64,000 bases of DNA from Cladopsammia gracilis (Eukaryota > Cnidaria > Anthozoa > Scleractinia > Dendrophylliidae), in contig JAJGOT010000358.1 of NCBI GenBank assembly GCA_022457155.1, forward strand, positions 685,501-749,500, given 5' to 3'. A program made the translations under genes and the position numbers. Each line of letters opens with the position of its first letter. Positions within the stretch are counted from its first letter, which is position 1. The notes beneath the pieces are model-generated. The model searched no databases. It had not been told where the DNA came from and saw nothing but the letters and a program-made list of their open reading frames with translations. Shown in pieces: positions 30,432 to 43,080 of the stretch.

Positions 30432-30676
30432 TTGGTTCCCACTAGCGACGTAATCGGTAGCAGAGTCGGAGTCAGAAGCGTAAGGAGCCTTACTTTCTAT
30501 TGGAAATCAAAAAACGGAGTCGCAATCGCCATCGGAAGCGCGACGGAATCGGAATCGGAAGGATCAGAAGGTCTCCTTTTTCTTCCGATTCCGCTTCTGC
30601 TTCCGTCATTTTGATTTCCATTAAATCGTAAGGTTCTTACGATTCCGATTCCGCTTACGTCGCTAGTGGGAACCAA
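30432..30676. mobile_element. Foldback MITE, GGTTCCCACTAGCGACG ends
   Basis: The ends GGTTCCCACTAGCGACGTAA and its inverse close a palindromic element rich in TTCCGATTCCG and its complement. Upstream of gene B. Confidence 0.75.
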
Positions 30677-31197
30677 GTTTTTTAAAACGAACACACCAGC
30701 TTTTTATTACACAAAAATAGATGAATTATTTCAATTTATTGGAATTAAATGGAAGATAAGTTTGCAAAATCCTCGCGAAGTCCTGTCAGACTTAACATAA
30801 AATAGAAGGTTTTCTCTCACGCTAAAGACAAATAAGACAAAATAATTAGAGCGTTCAACAAGTATCTCTATTGAGTACTGACAATGAAAACCTGTCAGTA
30901 GTACCCGTCTTACCTCATCTGAGCATATGTTCATCAATTTTTTCTGGAAGCATTTGCATTCAAGTGGCACTCGAGGCTTTAAAGCTGTTACTGCATCAAG
31001 GTAATTATGTTTCGCTTATTTTTGTTATATTTTACACTTCTACAATCCTTAATTGTCACGACTTGTACTGAGACATTAACTAACAAGCAACAGTATACAT
31101 GATCAGTAGAGAAAAAAAAATATTCAAGTTGCGGTTGTTTATTTTATTTAATCAAGTTTCAGATTACAATTACAAAAAATCTGAGGTAGAAATCTTA

Positions 31198-31533
31198 AGG
31201 TCCGTTTACACATGCCATTGTTAATGCGATTTTTGTCGCGCTCTCCAATGCAACTTTTATCGCAAGTGTAAACTAGCGGCGATTTCTGTGATTCGAGTGC
31301 AACACTTTCTTAGATTTGCTGTAATTTCCCAAAAATCGCCGTCATGTTGTACCAAGTTTCAAACATGTTCGAAACCTCTGCAATATCGCGCGACAAATCG
31401 CTCCCAAATCGCACTCAAATTGTTGCTAGTCTACACAGGCGATTTGAAGATGCAACTTGGGAGTGACAAAAATTGCACCGAAAAGTGCAACAAAAAATGG
31501 CACAAAAAAAATCGCCCGTGTAAACGGAACTTT
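31198..31533. mobile_element. Foldback MITE, TCCGTTTACAC ends
   Basis: Ends AAGGTCCGTTTACAC and GTGTAAACGGAACTTT; the interior is full of CGATTT/AAATCG. Palindromic and non-coding. Confidence 0.7.
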
Positions 31534-32009
31534 AGTTTTCTTTTTAGAGTTTCCGTTAAAAAAATCGCGAGAATTCTCATATTCCACTGAAATACGTACT
31601 ATTTAGGTTAAAATAACATCATTGATAACATCGTTAAGAATTTACGATTCAAATCACAGAAACCTCGGGCAGCCCTATTGGGATGAAACCAAAATTTCAA
31701 TTTTATCGCTTAAGAAAGCAAAATATAATAGACTTTTTCGCGATGACCGTAAATAAAAGAGGACAAAATCATGAGAAAGTTCAACTAGTGTTTCTATTGA
31801 GATCCCGACGTGATCACTTGTTAGCTTATCGATGGATTTATATTACCATTTTTTCCCTTTATGTTATCTTGTCTGAGCTTAATTAATCAGTTCGACCTCC
31901 ATGCCTTTAAACCGAAAACAGAGCTCTAAAAATTAACGGAAATTCATTTCAAAACTTTTCATGAACAATGATAAATATATAAATATACCTATATGTATTA
32001 TTTAAAATT

Positions 32010-32112
32010 TGTTAACCCTCGGAAGTACAAAAGTTTGTGGGGGAAGTGGGGGTTGGTGCGAGGGGTGGAGGGGGATTGGAGGGGAGGGCATGACATGGTA
32101 ACGATTGACATG
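32010..32112. mobile_element. TTAA-type MITE, family 3, left-end fragment
   Basis: GTTAACCCTCGGAAGTACAA followed by a G-rich stretch, then TGGTAACGAGATAT. A TTAGGG-like triplet follows at about 32148-32166. Confidence 0.5.
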
Positions 32113-32270
32113 GTAACGGTTGACATTGTAACGAGATATCAAATAGGGCTAGGGTTAGGGTTAGGTAAGTGGTATGATGCCAAGCCATCGTTATCTCGTG
32201 ATACGCAAAGTTTTTAACAAAATATAGTACACGTGTAAATATTTGAATTTTAATTTCGTCAATGTACTGG

Positions 32271-32475
32271 CGCAATGGCCCTTACCGTAGATGAATACGC
32301 CACGCCGATATATCAGCGGTTTCTCGCTTTCTTGACCCTATAGTCTCGTTTTGATGTTTACGCTCTTCGTCGTCAGAGGTTGTCGTAAACATCAAAACGA
32401 GACTTTAGGGTCAAGAAAGCGAGAAACCGCTGATATGCTGGCGTGGCGTACTAACTCCGATAAGGGCCATTGTCG
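32271..32475. mobile_element. Foldback element about 170 nt upstream of the gene B start
   Basis: Arms of about 90 nt (GCAATGGCCCTTACCG..., ATCAGCGGTTTCTCGC and inverse). Closely precedes gene B exon 1, so it could affect its 5' region. Confidence 0.8.
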
Positions 32476-32643
32476 TAATTTAAATAGGACATTAACATGT
32501 TGATATTACAATTGTCACTATAGAATAAGCAGCTGCCAAGCAAAGCAACAATGAGAAAATAATTTTGTAAATAATTTTGTAAATATATGTTATATTACAT
32601 AATACATATAGTCTGTTTATAGATTGTATTTGTTTTCATAGGA

Positions 32644-32731
32644 ATGATGCCCTTTCTCCGAGTTAGCGTTGTGTTCATATTCTTCATAGCATTTCTTTCT
32701 GTTCAAGGCGACAACGCGACTGACGATGAAG
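32644..32731 (+). CDS. Gene B exon 1, signal peptide
   Basis: ATGATG start, a long hydrophobic core (VVFIFFIAFL), a likely cleavage after SVQG, and an NAT glycosylation sequon just after it. The donor GGTAACC is in phase 1. A TTTTCATAG acceptor-like site immediately upstream suggests the exon also carries 5' UTR. Confidence 0.85.
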
Positions 32732-35700
32732 GTAACCGAATCGATGTACCGTTTTTAATACTTAGTGTATACATCCATTTTGGTAAAGTTTGTCATATAG
32801 AAGTGTACAAGCGCGTCCGGTTATGCCGAAAAGTAATATTTTATTAATTTAGTCATTAATGCAAGCACTGCTGGGGTGGTGCTGCACATGAAACAGTGTA
32901 AAATGCGACAAAAGGTTATACACCTACCAAATGCAGCTCGATCTTGTGAAGGTTGTGCCTGTAATTACCAGTATTTGATCTACTCTCATTATTCTCTACA
33001 GGTGTTGGCAGCAGATGCCTTGCTAATTCGTGCTACATAATTACCGAAAACGGCAAGGCATGGGACGAAAACCAACAAAGCTGCAAGAAGCAGGGAGGTG
33101 ATCTAGTGTCCATGGAAACGATTGAAGAATGGGAGTACATCAATAGTGAGATTCAACAAATTACACTCCCACGGGCAAACGAATGGCATATAGGTTTGAA
33201 AAAAGAGGGGACCTGGATGTGGGTAAATGGAAAGCCGCTGACCATTACAAAATGGCAAAAAAATGAGCCATCTGGCGACGGAAAGGTCGCTGTAATGTCC
33301 AAAGATTATCCACCAGGAAGTCAAGGGCTTTTTAACGATCTTAAACCAAGTTATGCGAAACCTTATATTTGTGAAATACCCAAAGGTAAGTGACTAAAAG
33401 GCTACAGGGGGCTAACAGAGCTTATCCTAATTTAAATAAAGAATTTAAAGTAGCTTAATTAGTTTTTCCCAATTTTGGCTCACATTATATATATTATGAG
33501 ATCGTCTCCCAGTTGCTGTTGTCGATCGTCTGTCAAAAAAGATTTGTGAGTATGAATTGGGCAAACAAATTACTGTGAAGAATGGGCATACACTATCAAT
33601 AGTGAGATTCAACAAGTTACAATACCGCAAGCAAACGAATGACACATAAGTTTGAAAAACTAGGGGAGCAGGAAATGGTTTAATGGAAAGCCTCTGACTT
33701 CTTGTCTTGTCGTTTCATGTCATTTGAAAGGTATAATTTTATCTTTTCTGGGGTTGTTTGTGGAGATAGGGGTTTTTAAGGTTACTAGAATTAAGTATGG
33801 GATATTTTTTTCTAACAGTGAAACCAACTAAACAACCTGGTCCAGTGTCTCCGGGCGTGCTAGCAGGTAATCTTATTTTTGATAATTGTTTCTTCAATCT
33901 TACCATTTTTAATTGGCAGATGTTTTTTTGTTTTCGATATTTAGGTTAGGTATTAGGATGAAATCAGTATGATACTGGTGCTACCATCAAGCAAATGGCT
34001 TTAAGTATAATTTGGGCAAACAAAGAGAGTGTTTTCACTCACGTGGTCGGCAACTATGCTAATTTATTTGAACAAAACAAAGTGTTTGCATTAGAAAAGA
34101 GTTCAATCCCCACAGGATCAGCTTGGGACACCAATATGGCCGCCGTTTTATTGTTTTGGGACACTAACATGGCCGCCGTGACGTCATGTGAAAACACTCC
34201 ATAGGTCATTTCCGGGTTGCCTTCAGCCTCTCTATCAAAGCGAGGCTAGGTGCGAAACCTTTCATATGACAATGAGTTTTCATTCACATGTATAAACTCA
34301 TTTTCATATGAAAGGTTTCGCACCTAGCCTCGCTTTGATAAAGAGGCTAAATGCAACTCGGAAATGGCCTGTTACTGTTGATTAAAGTTGAGATAATCAC
34401 TTGCATATTGTTTCCGCATAACAAAGAACTATTCAAGTTTAACTTGAATATTGTCCGTAGCTGACATCGAAAATTGAATCTTTGAATTTAAATTTATTTT
34501 TAAACGCCGCGTGTGTGTTACGTACTCATTTTTTACAATATGTCTCTTGCATTTTTTAACTACGGAAAAACTCGGTTCCGACTTCTTACGTCAGCGTGCA
34601 GCAAAAAATCTTTGGTCACGATGACATGTTTTCATCATTTTCCAAAAAAAAAGTGTTTTATTCGAAGCTTAGCACAAATGACTTCCGGTTCGCCATCCAC
34701 TCATTATAAAATGGCTCATAGGAGCCTTTTGATCTAAAACGCGCAAGCACGTGTCAATGGCTTCCATCGAGCTAAAACTCAAGTGACGATGAACTTCCCG
34801 CATTAAAGACCCAGTATTGTCCATTATGCTTCACGCGCCTCTGTTATTGCTTTGGTTTGCACGGGAGCGAGGCTTCTATTGTTTTCCGGGGTTTCGCTTT
34901 TCTCGCTGAAAACATTCTATCACGTGGACAGGAATTATATCGTCTCGTGCTTATGTTCTGTTGAAACGTTTTATATTAAATTACGTTCTTAAATGTTGCC
35001 TGACAGATAAGGTACTCGAATAAACGTTTAACGTCCGCTATAGACGATGCAAACGTATTACAAAGAGCTATAAGACCTATCGGACTTTTCAACATCAAGA
35101 AAATGGCCGCCGATGCTCGCAGCACGCAATGCGTAATGGACAACACTGGATATTTAACCACAGGTATTGTCGGGTATGCTTCTGCGTCCCTTTATGTCCA
35201 GTTAAAGCCCATGGTGAAATCAATTAGTCCACCAGCGGGTTTTACATAAATTTCTCAAATCTAGAGAAACTTCGCAACTTGATAATTTGGGAGGATCGCC
35301 ATTCGTTGCCATGGAAGCACCGATGTAAACAAATCCTATACTCCCATAAAGTTCAGCGTATTGTGTGTTTGCATGCAAAGTGGCTTGTCTTTTTATACGC
35401 TACAACAAAAGATATGGCCCATTAAAACTGAAAGTGTGTGGACTTGAGAAATGGGTACGAGCCTCCTTAAACATGGTTCTGTATAAAAAGGTATATTTTC
35501 AATCAATTTAAAATATTTGTCATAGTGAGTTACGGTTTACGTTATATTAGCCCCATTGCCAAGCACTTTCAAATTAAATATTTGGTGCATGGTACGAAAT
35601 CATAAAACTTGTACCGCATGTTTTGTGACGTCATCACAATGACGTCCAAATTCAACATTTTCACACATTTTACCATTGAAATGTTTTGGAAAACAACCCA

Positions 35701-38700
35701 AGAGAATGCACGCAGTTTGGTGGCGAGGGAATATGTAAAAGAAGCAAAATAAACCGAAATGATTCCAATCCGGGGGCATTTGGCGCCGCAGTACAAATAT
35801 ATATTCTATGTAGATTCCATAGACCTAACGGCACTATTATACTTTTGGGATGCAACTTAAAAGTAAACATGATTTACGCCATGTACCAGAATTCATTTAT
35901 AGTAACAGGCGAATTCGATATGGAAAATGGCCGTGAATTACAAGTCAAAATACCGATGTATCAAACTTGCAGAATGTCGCAATCCTCTGGGTGTGGAAGA
36001 CGGTGTAATCACTGATGAACAGATGCGTGCCTCCTCGCATTATGATGCAAATCTTCGCCCAGAACGTGGCCGACTCAACATGGAAATAACTGGAAATAAA
36101 CAAGGAGCTTGGATTGCTCGTACAAATAATGCCGACCAATGGCTTCAAATTGATTTGGGTGAGCAATACACCAAAGTAACGCGAGTAGCAACGCAAGGAA
36201 GGTTTAGATACAATCAGTGGGTAAAGACATACAAGCTTCAGTACAGTGATGATGGGGTCAACTTCCAATTCTACAGAGAACAAGGACAAACGACTGACAA
36301 GGTAATACGTCACAAATATATGCACATTTTTTCTCCCATAGCGCCACCGCCGATTTCCCTTTCGTAAACGAGCGATGCCATCGATGCCGATTCGTTCCAA
36401 AGAATGGATTGATTTCACCTCGATGAAGTACTTGTGCTTGAAACAGCAGCGTTTGAATATATTTTTTTTAGCGATGGCCAATTTAAATTACGAATGAGTC
36501 CAGTTCATAAAACAACACAAATTGCGTGTTTCACTCGATCCCCTGGAGACGTCGTGGTATAGTGGTTAGTGTGTTAGACGTCAGTCAGTCTCTGTCGTCG
36601 TGTCGTTTCCTTTGACAAGGGAACTAAAATGGTTAGCTGAAGCCCTGCTTAGTAAAACATATATTACTGTAATTTTTAAATCTAAATTGCTTGCCTCGTC
36701 TAATGTTTGTATTTTACCTATTTTCTTCAATCGATGTAAATTAGGCGGACGATTCCTTTAGTGAAACCTAATAAAGTTTATTGTGTTATTGGATTTGGTA
36801 TAAACGGGTACCCGGTGACCAAATGCTGGAGGTATCGATCCCTGCGGTGGACCAGTAGTCCATCCATATGCATTAAGTAACAACGCGTGTAAGAACTAGG
36901 CAAACATAATACTGTTCAGGTTTTTCTTACGAAGAATACATCAATCTATGGACAACATTTTTTTTAATAAAATGTACAGGGACTTTATTTTAAAGTGATG
37001 TTTCTTTTGTGCTACAAGATTTCAACCAATCGTGAAATTCCAAAACAATGGCCAGGAAAGGCTTATAATTTTACACGTTTCCCACATAGAATTTTGGTTG
37101 CATTAAAACTCAAAATAGTTTTCATTAAAAAGGAACCAATTAGTAACTTAGACAGAAATAAATGCACTACCTGGTTAAGTGATGATATATTTTTTACGTT
37201 TTAGCCAATGAGGTGGATGGTTTCAACAATATCACAATTAACACTTCTCTGCATTCCTTGCAGTAGGGTTGCCAAGTTCTTACTAGGACCATTACTTAAC
37301 CTAACCTTCTCGATCCTCCACCAACACAGCACCACATTTTCGTAAGAAACCAACCCCTTATATATATATATATATATTAACAACAACTAATGGCATTTGT
37401 ATCGTTTCTTAGGTTTTCTCTGGTAACACTGATCAAGATACTGTTGTTACTCATGATCTAAACCCTCCAATCACGGCACCTTACATCCGGTTTAGACCAG
37501 TTACTTGGAATAGGCGTATAGCAATGAGAGTGGAGCTATATGGTTGTACAGGAAGTGAGAAATTTTTTTATCCTTAAACGATCCTATTGGTACCATTGTT
37601 ATTAATATTATTCAACAGAAAATGATCTATTTTGTTTTATAACTATGACAAGTGGAATCGGGGAATAATATATTATTATTCGACTGTGACGTCATTTTAC
37701 TTTATAAGGAAAGAGAACGCGATATTCGAGGGTATTACACAGTAGACTTCCGTAATACACCTTAGCATCCCGGTTTCAAGACACAAGCTATTACTGTATA
37801 TACAATAATTTGAGTCGAATAATAAATTTTTAATTTAGTGGCATTCTTTCTCATCCCTGTGAGGCTCGAGAAAATGCTACGCAACTCGTAAAATATCCGC
37901 GCGTATTATAGTAACTTTATTATTTATATAGCGCAAAATACATTTATATATGATCTAATGCGCTTTACATGATCATAAAAAATAGATTCTATTCTAACTA
38001 ATATATACTATAAGTTATTGAATATTATAATAAATGACATTTCTTGTGTGAGTATATAAATTATATCATTGGTAAGCTATTTTAAAAAGATACGTTTTCA
38101 GTAGTTGTTTAAATTTATTTATAGATGATTCATCCCTTATATTCCGTGGAAGTGTGTTCCACAAGGAAGGAGCTGCTACCTCAAAAGCTGTCTCCAGAAT
38201 TTCTTTTCGTTACATTATGTACAATTTCAAGAAGACAACCGTTGTTATTGGAACGTAAATTATAACTAGACTGTTTTTTCAGTTTAACTAAATTTGAAAT
38301 AATATTATCTGTTAAACCATCGAATAAGGTGCATGTAGTCTATATAGCCAAGTCTAGGGGAGGAATTTAATAAATGTTGAAATAATCATAATGCTTTATT
38401 TTTTTTTCAGGTACGCCTAGCAACGTAGTTTACAAATGGAAACATTGTGCGACTGGCCAATGGAACAATCCTACGAATTCACCCATCCCTAGCATCACGA
38501 AACCGACCTGGCTTCAAACACCATCAATAGTGCAAGTACAGCAAGGTAAAAAGAGAATCACATCAATTTTAAAATAAGTTTAAAGTTATTTCAGAATTGC
38601 CTTTTTATCAGCTCATGAAACGAATTTTTGATTGAAAGCCGAGTCACTTTGCTAAACGCGGGCAACTAAAATGTAACTGTGTTTCTGAAAATGAAGACTT

Positions 38701-41700
38701 TTTGTTGTTGTTGTTGTTGTTGTTGTTGATTTACCATGAGACACTTTTTCCACTGTTAGCACCTCTCATAAAAACGGTCTAATTTTAATCACTGTCTCCT
38801 TCGATTTAACCGTCAATCGCGGACGGCAATCGTAGACGCCAATTTGTTTCATCTTCTCGAACTCAATTCCCACCACAACAATCAACAACCACCACCCTCC
38901 CCTACCCTCTCACCCCCGCCCCTTCCATGGAAGCGGAACCCACAAACAACCCCCAACTGCCCTAATTGAGAATGTTATTATTTTAAATTATTTAAGGTCA
39001 CTATCAAGCTCTTGGTCGGACTATTAATGCAAGATATTTAAAAGAGCGGTTTAAAATGAAAGACTCGAACGTCGATGCTGCCACAAGAGACACTATGGAT
39101 TTCATCGAGCAATTGGACATTTACGCAGACATTTTTTATGTTGAGGTAGTATTTTATTTGTTTCACGTCCGAGAAGAAGTGCAATTGCTTGTACCTTATG
39201 TTAAATTAAAATAAAACGAAAGTTAAAACTAGCTAGAAAGTCATCTTATTTGGTTATTAGGCAGTTCACAGCATTTTCCATCGCTTCAGTTTGATTGATC
39301 AAGTTATTTTTAGACCGGCACCAAGGCTGTAGAGATCCCAAGGGGTTAGATAACAGCCAATCACATGGCGCGAATGTTTCCGCGTTGATATCCCATGCTT
39401 CTAAAAATAACTTGAGACAGATTACCTATGGAATAGGGCATGTATGGGTGATGGCCTCTCTTACCCTTTTTCCTCTCTTGGGGAAAACTATTAAATATAT
39501 AAAGAGCACTTAAGCTGAAGTAATAGCTCACCAACTAGCTAATGAATACTACAATATTTTTTATAGGGAATTGTTGTCTTCTATGGCATCAAAAAAATAA
39601 AAATATACGCAAGAGAGATCGTCGCTTCACAAGGAAGCGAGGTTGTTTTTGCAATTCCAGACTGGGTTCAGAATTATGCCAATGCCGTTGGAGTCAAACC
39701 AAACGGGGATGGCACCGATGGAGAGGATGGCAAAAATGGCTTAGAAGGACCACAGGGTAGGTAAAGTCTGTTCAGGACCACAAAGTGTAATATGAGAAAA
39801 TAAATGTCGATAAAGAGAAAAATAATTAAAATAACCATGCCACAGAAAACATCTTGTGGTCAAGAATGATGCTAATTTTTTGTTAATGTTAATGGAAAAC
39901 AAACGTTTTGACCTTAATAAGCAGACATGTTATACTAGCTACAATCCTAACATCATCCCGACAAATGGCAAATTAATGTTTACATGCTGCCTTAATCCAC
40001 CCTGGGGTACACCAAATAAGGACATTACCCAACCCGAAGATACATGAATCTACAGCTTTTCATTACTTAAGAACAGCAAAACGTGAAAATATAGGGCTGG
40101 GCTATTTTTAGTTCCTGAACCTTGCTAGAGGATGTACATTACGTCCAAAACTCCTTTTGCGGTCCGCACAGTGAAACGATGACGTCATACGGCGTAGCTA
40201 TTACGTAATTAGTTATACCGTCGCCATCTTGTATCCGCCATCTTGGATTTTTGAACTTTTTCAAAACATCTCAAGACTGGTTTTCACTAGGACATAAGCA
40301 TTGGCATAAGCATAATCACACACACATACAGTGTAAGCCAGTGAGAACACCAGCATAAGCACATGCCTATGACGCAGCTTTGCCCAGTGAGAACGGGGTC
40401 GACATAAACACAAGCATAAGCACAAGGTCGTCTGCGCTTGAGTTTGTCCTCATGCTTATGTCGCTGGTGTTTTCACTTGCTTGTGCTTATATGTTTTTGC
40501 TTATGTTCTAGTGAAAAAACATCCCTTAAAAACCATCCAATTTGACTCTAAATTTATCAAAACCAATAAAGAAGTGCTAAAACATGAACAGGAATCACGC
40601 AGTTCTTAACAACCTCTTATTTCATTGGACCTGGGTATTACGCAGCTCTATTGTTTTCAGGGCTAGGGTCCATTGTTGTGTTGTTTGTTCTATTGTCTCC
40701 TTAGCGAATCCGAGAAGACCTTGTGAGAGCTTTACATATCAAATGGGAAAAACCTTCTTTGAACCGACAGTTGCATCATGTTAATTTAAAACTTTCTTTT
40801 TAATCTCGTATTGTCACACATTCTTTCATTTATTTGTCAAAGGTGTTTTCTCTCATTAGCATTTTCATTTACTTAGTATAAATTCAACTTTGTAACGAAG
40901 TTTGATGGCGTTTGAATACATATTCAACTTTGTGAGTTTCATGTTTAAACGGACACCAGCGAGAGTTGCGAGTGCGTCCGCCTAATACAAGTTTGACTGT
41001 ATACTGCTCCATAACCCAATGCTACTACTTACCGCGCCTTTCAATAACATGCGGAATTTGAAATTCAAATCTCCACCAACGGTTGCGTTATTCGCTGCCG
41101 TCAATCATAATTAATACGAAAGCCAACGGACCATGTAAAAAAGAAACAAACAAAAGGGATCGAAATCTACCAATCATAATGCACAGACGTGACCTTTTGA
41201 ACTCATTGAAGTGAAGATCCGTTTCCTGAGAGGTAAGCTAAGATGATTAAAGGCAGTGTAAAACGCAACCGTCGATCATTAACGAAACTAAACTAACGCG
41301 CACGGAGATATCCGACCGCTGTTTGACAGCTGCTTAACGAGAGATATGACAATGCGAGAAAAGTGGCACCCAGATAAATTGATAATAACGTTAATAATAT
41401 ATTTCACATATTGGACAGGGTCAAAACACACGTAAAATGCTATATGTTACTATTTTTACTTTCAGTGGACATCGTCTGTGATGCAATAAACGGTAAATTC
41501 CACGTCAGTTCTAAAGGAGGGAATGGACATAAAGCACAAAATGGTGGCGACGGTCGTCCTGGTTTTAATGCCGGTGGTGTAAGTTTATTTTCTGAATAAT
41601 TGCAAAACTAACCCAAACTGTCCTTCATGTCTTGGTTCCTCCAGTAAAAGTAAGTTTCCAAAAGTCCCTTAAAAGCCTTAAAATGAGCATCGCTTTCCTC

Positions 41701-42768
41701 CTGATAGTATTGGACTGTCCTTAACTTTTACCGGGCTTAGAGACGACGTGTTCATAAATACAACTTAAACAAGAAACTGGTAGTGACGTTTAACCATAAA
41801 TTGAACAGAAACCAAAATTAGAAGGATTTGTATGGCGTCACCAGAGCATAACGGTGCCAGTATCTCTCCCCCCCCCCCCCCCCCCACAAATTGCAATAAG
41901 ATGCTGATTTTTGGCAAGCGGGCATTTTTCGTCATGCCCTTTCCGATTATCTAGTCAAATCCCATAATTTCACAAATTTAGTTTTTGTGACGTCATCACT
42001 TTAGAACTCTATTAGATGTAAAATACTTCCGAAATATTGCAACATCACAACACCCCCCTAACCCTAACCCTAACCCCCCCCCCCCCCCCCCATACCACGC
42101 TGGAAACATCCGAGGGTTAAATAAGACAAAAGCAAACATCAGTTATTAAACTGAAATGATAATGCCTTTAATACTTTAGCATTTTTTGTTTTGTTTTGTT
42201 TTGTCTTTTTTTTTTTTTCAGATGTCTGACTTGTACGGCAACCCACTATGGTGTCAATTGGGTGCCTACTGGAGATTTCGTGAAACGTATGAGCAAGCAC
42301 AGAGAAAAGCACTTAATAAATGCAATGGCAGAACAAGAAGCGCATTGAGGGGTCGCAGAGGTGGAGATGGAAAAAGGGGAGGAAATGCTGGGACACCTGG
42401 TAAAGCGAACGTACTTATTCCTGCATATGTGACGATTAGTTTCAAGACAAACACTGCACAACATTCGAGGTCGACAAAGTTTTGCAAACTTAATATGCCC
42501 TAAATTCAACCGTCAAACTGAAGGAGACAGGATCTTCACTGTATCTACGTGCCCGCTGTGGAATGCACCTCCCAGCAAAACTAGCCCATTGACTTCTGCC
42601 ATATTTTTCAGAAAATATATTTTAAAGGAATTTCTTAACAGGCAGAAACTGCTATCTCATTTTAATCTTTAAAACTACTACTACTGCAGCTGCTGCTGCT
42701 ACTACTACACTACTATACTACTGCTGCTTCTGCTGCTACTGCCACTGCTACTGCTACTGCTACTGCTG

Positions 42769-42807
<39 letters not shown>

Positions 42808-42837
42808 TACTACTATACTACTATACTACTACTACTA

Positions 42838-42914
<77 letters not shown>

Positions 42915-43048
42915 TACTACTATACTACTATACTACTACTACTACACTACTACTACTACTACTGCTGCTACTATTGCTGCTGCTACTACTGCTGCTACTA
43001 CTACTGCTACTACTGCTGCTACTACTGCTGCTACTGCTACCACTGCTA

Positions 43049-43080
<32 letters not shown>

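Noticed and set aside
36545..36605. tRNA gene (GTGGTATAGTGGTTAGTG looks like box A)
   Set aside because: No box B at the right distance and no cloverleaf pairing.
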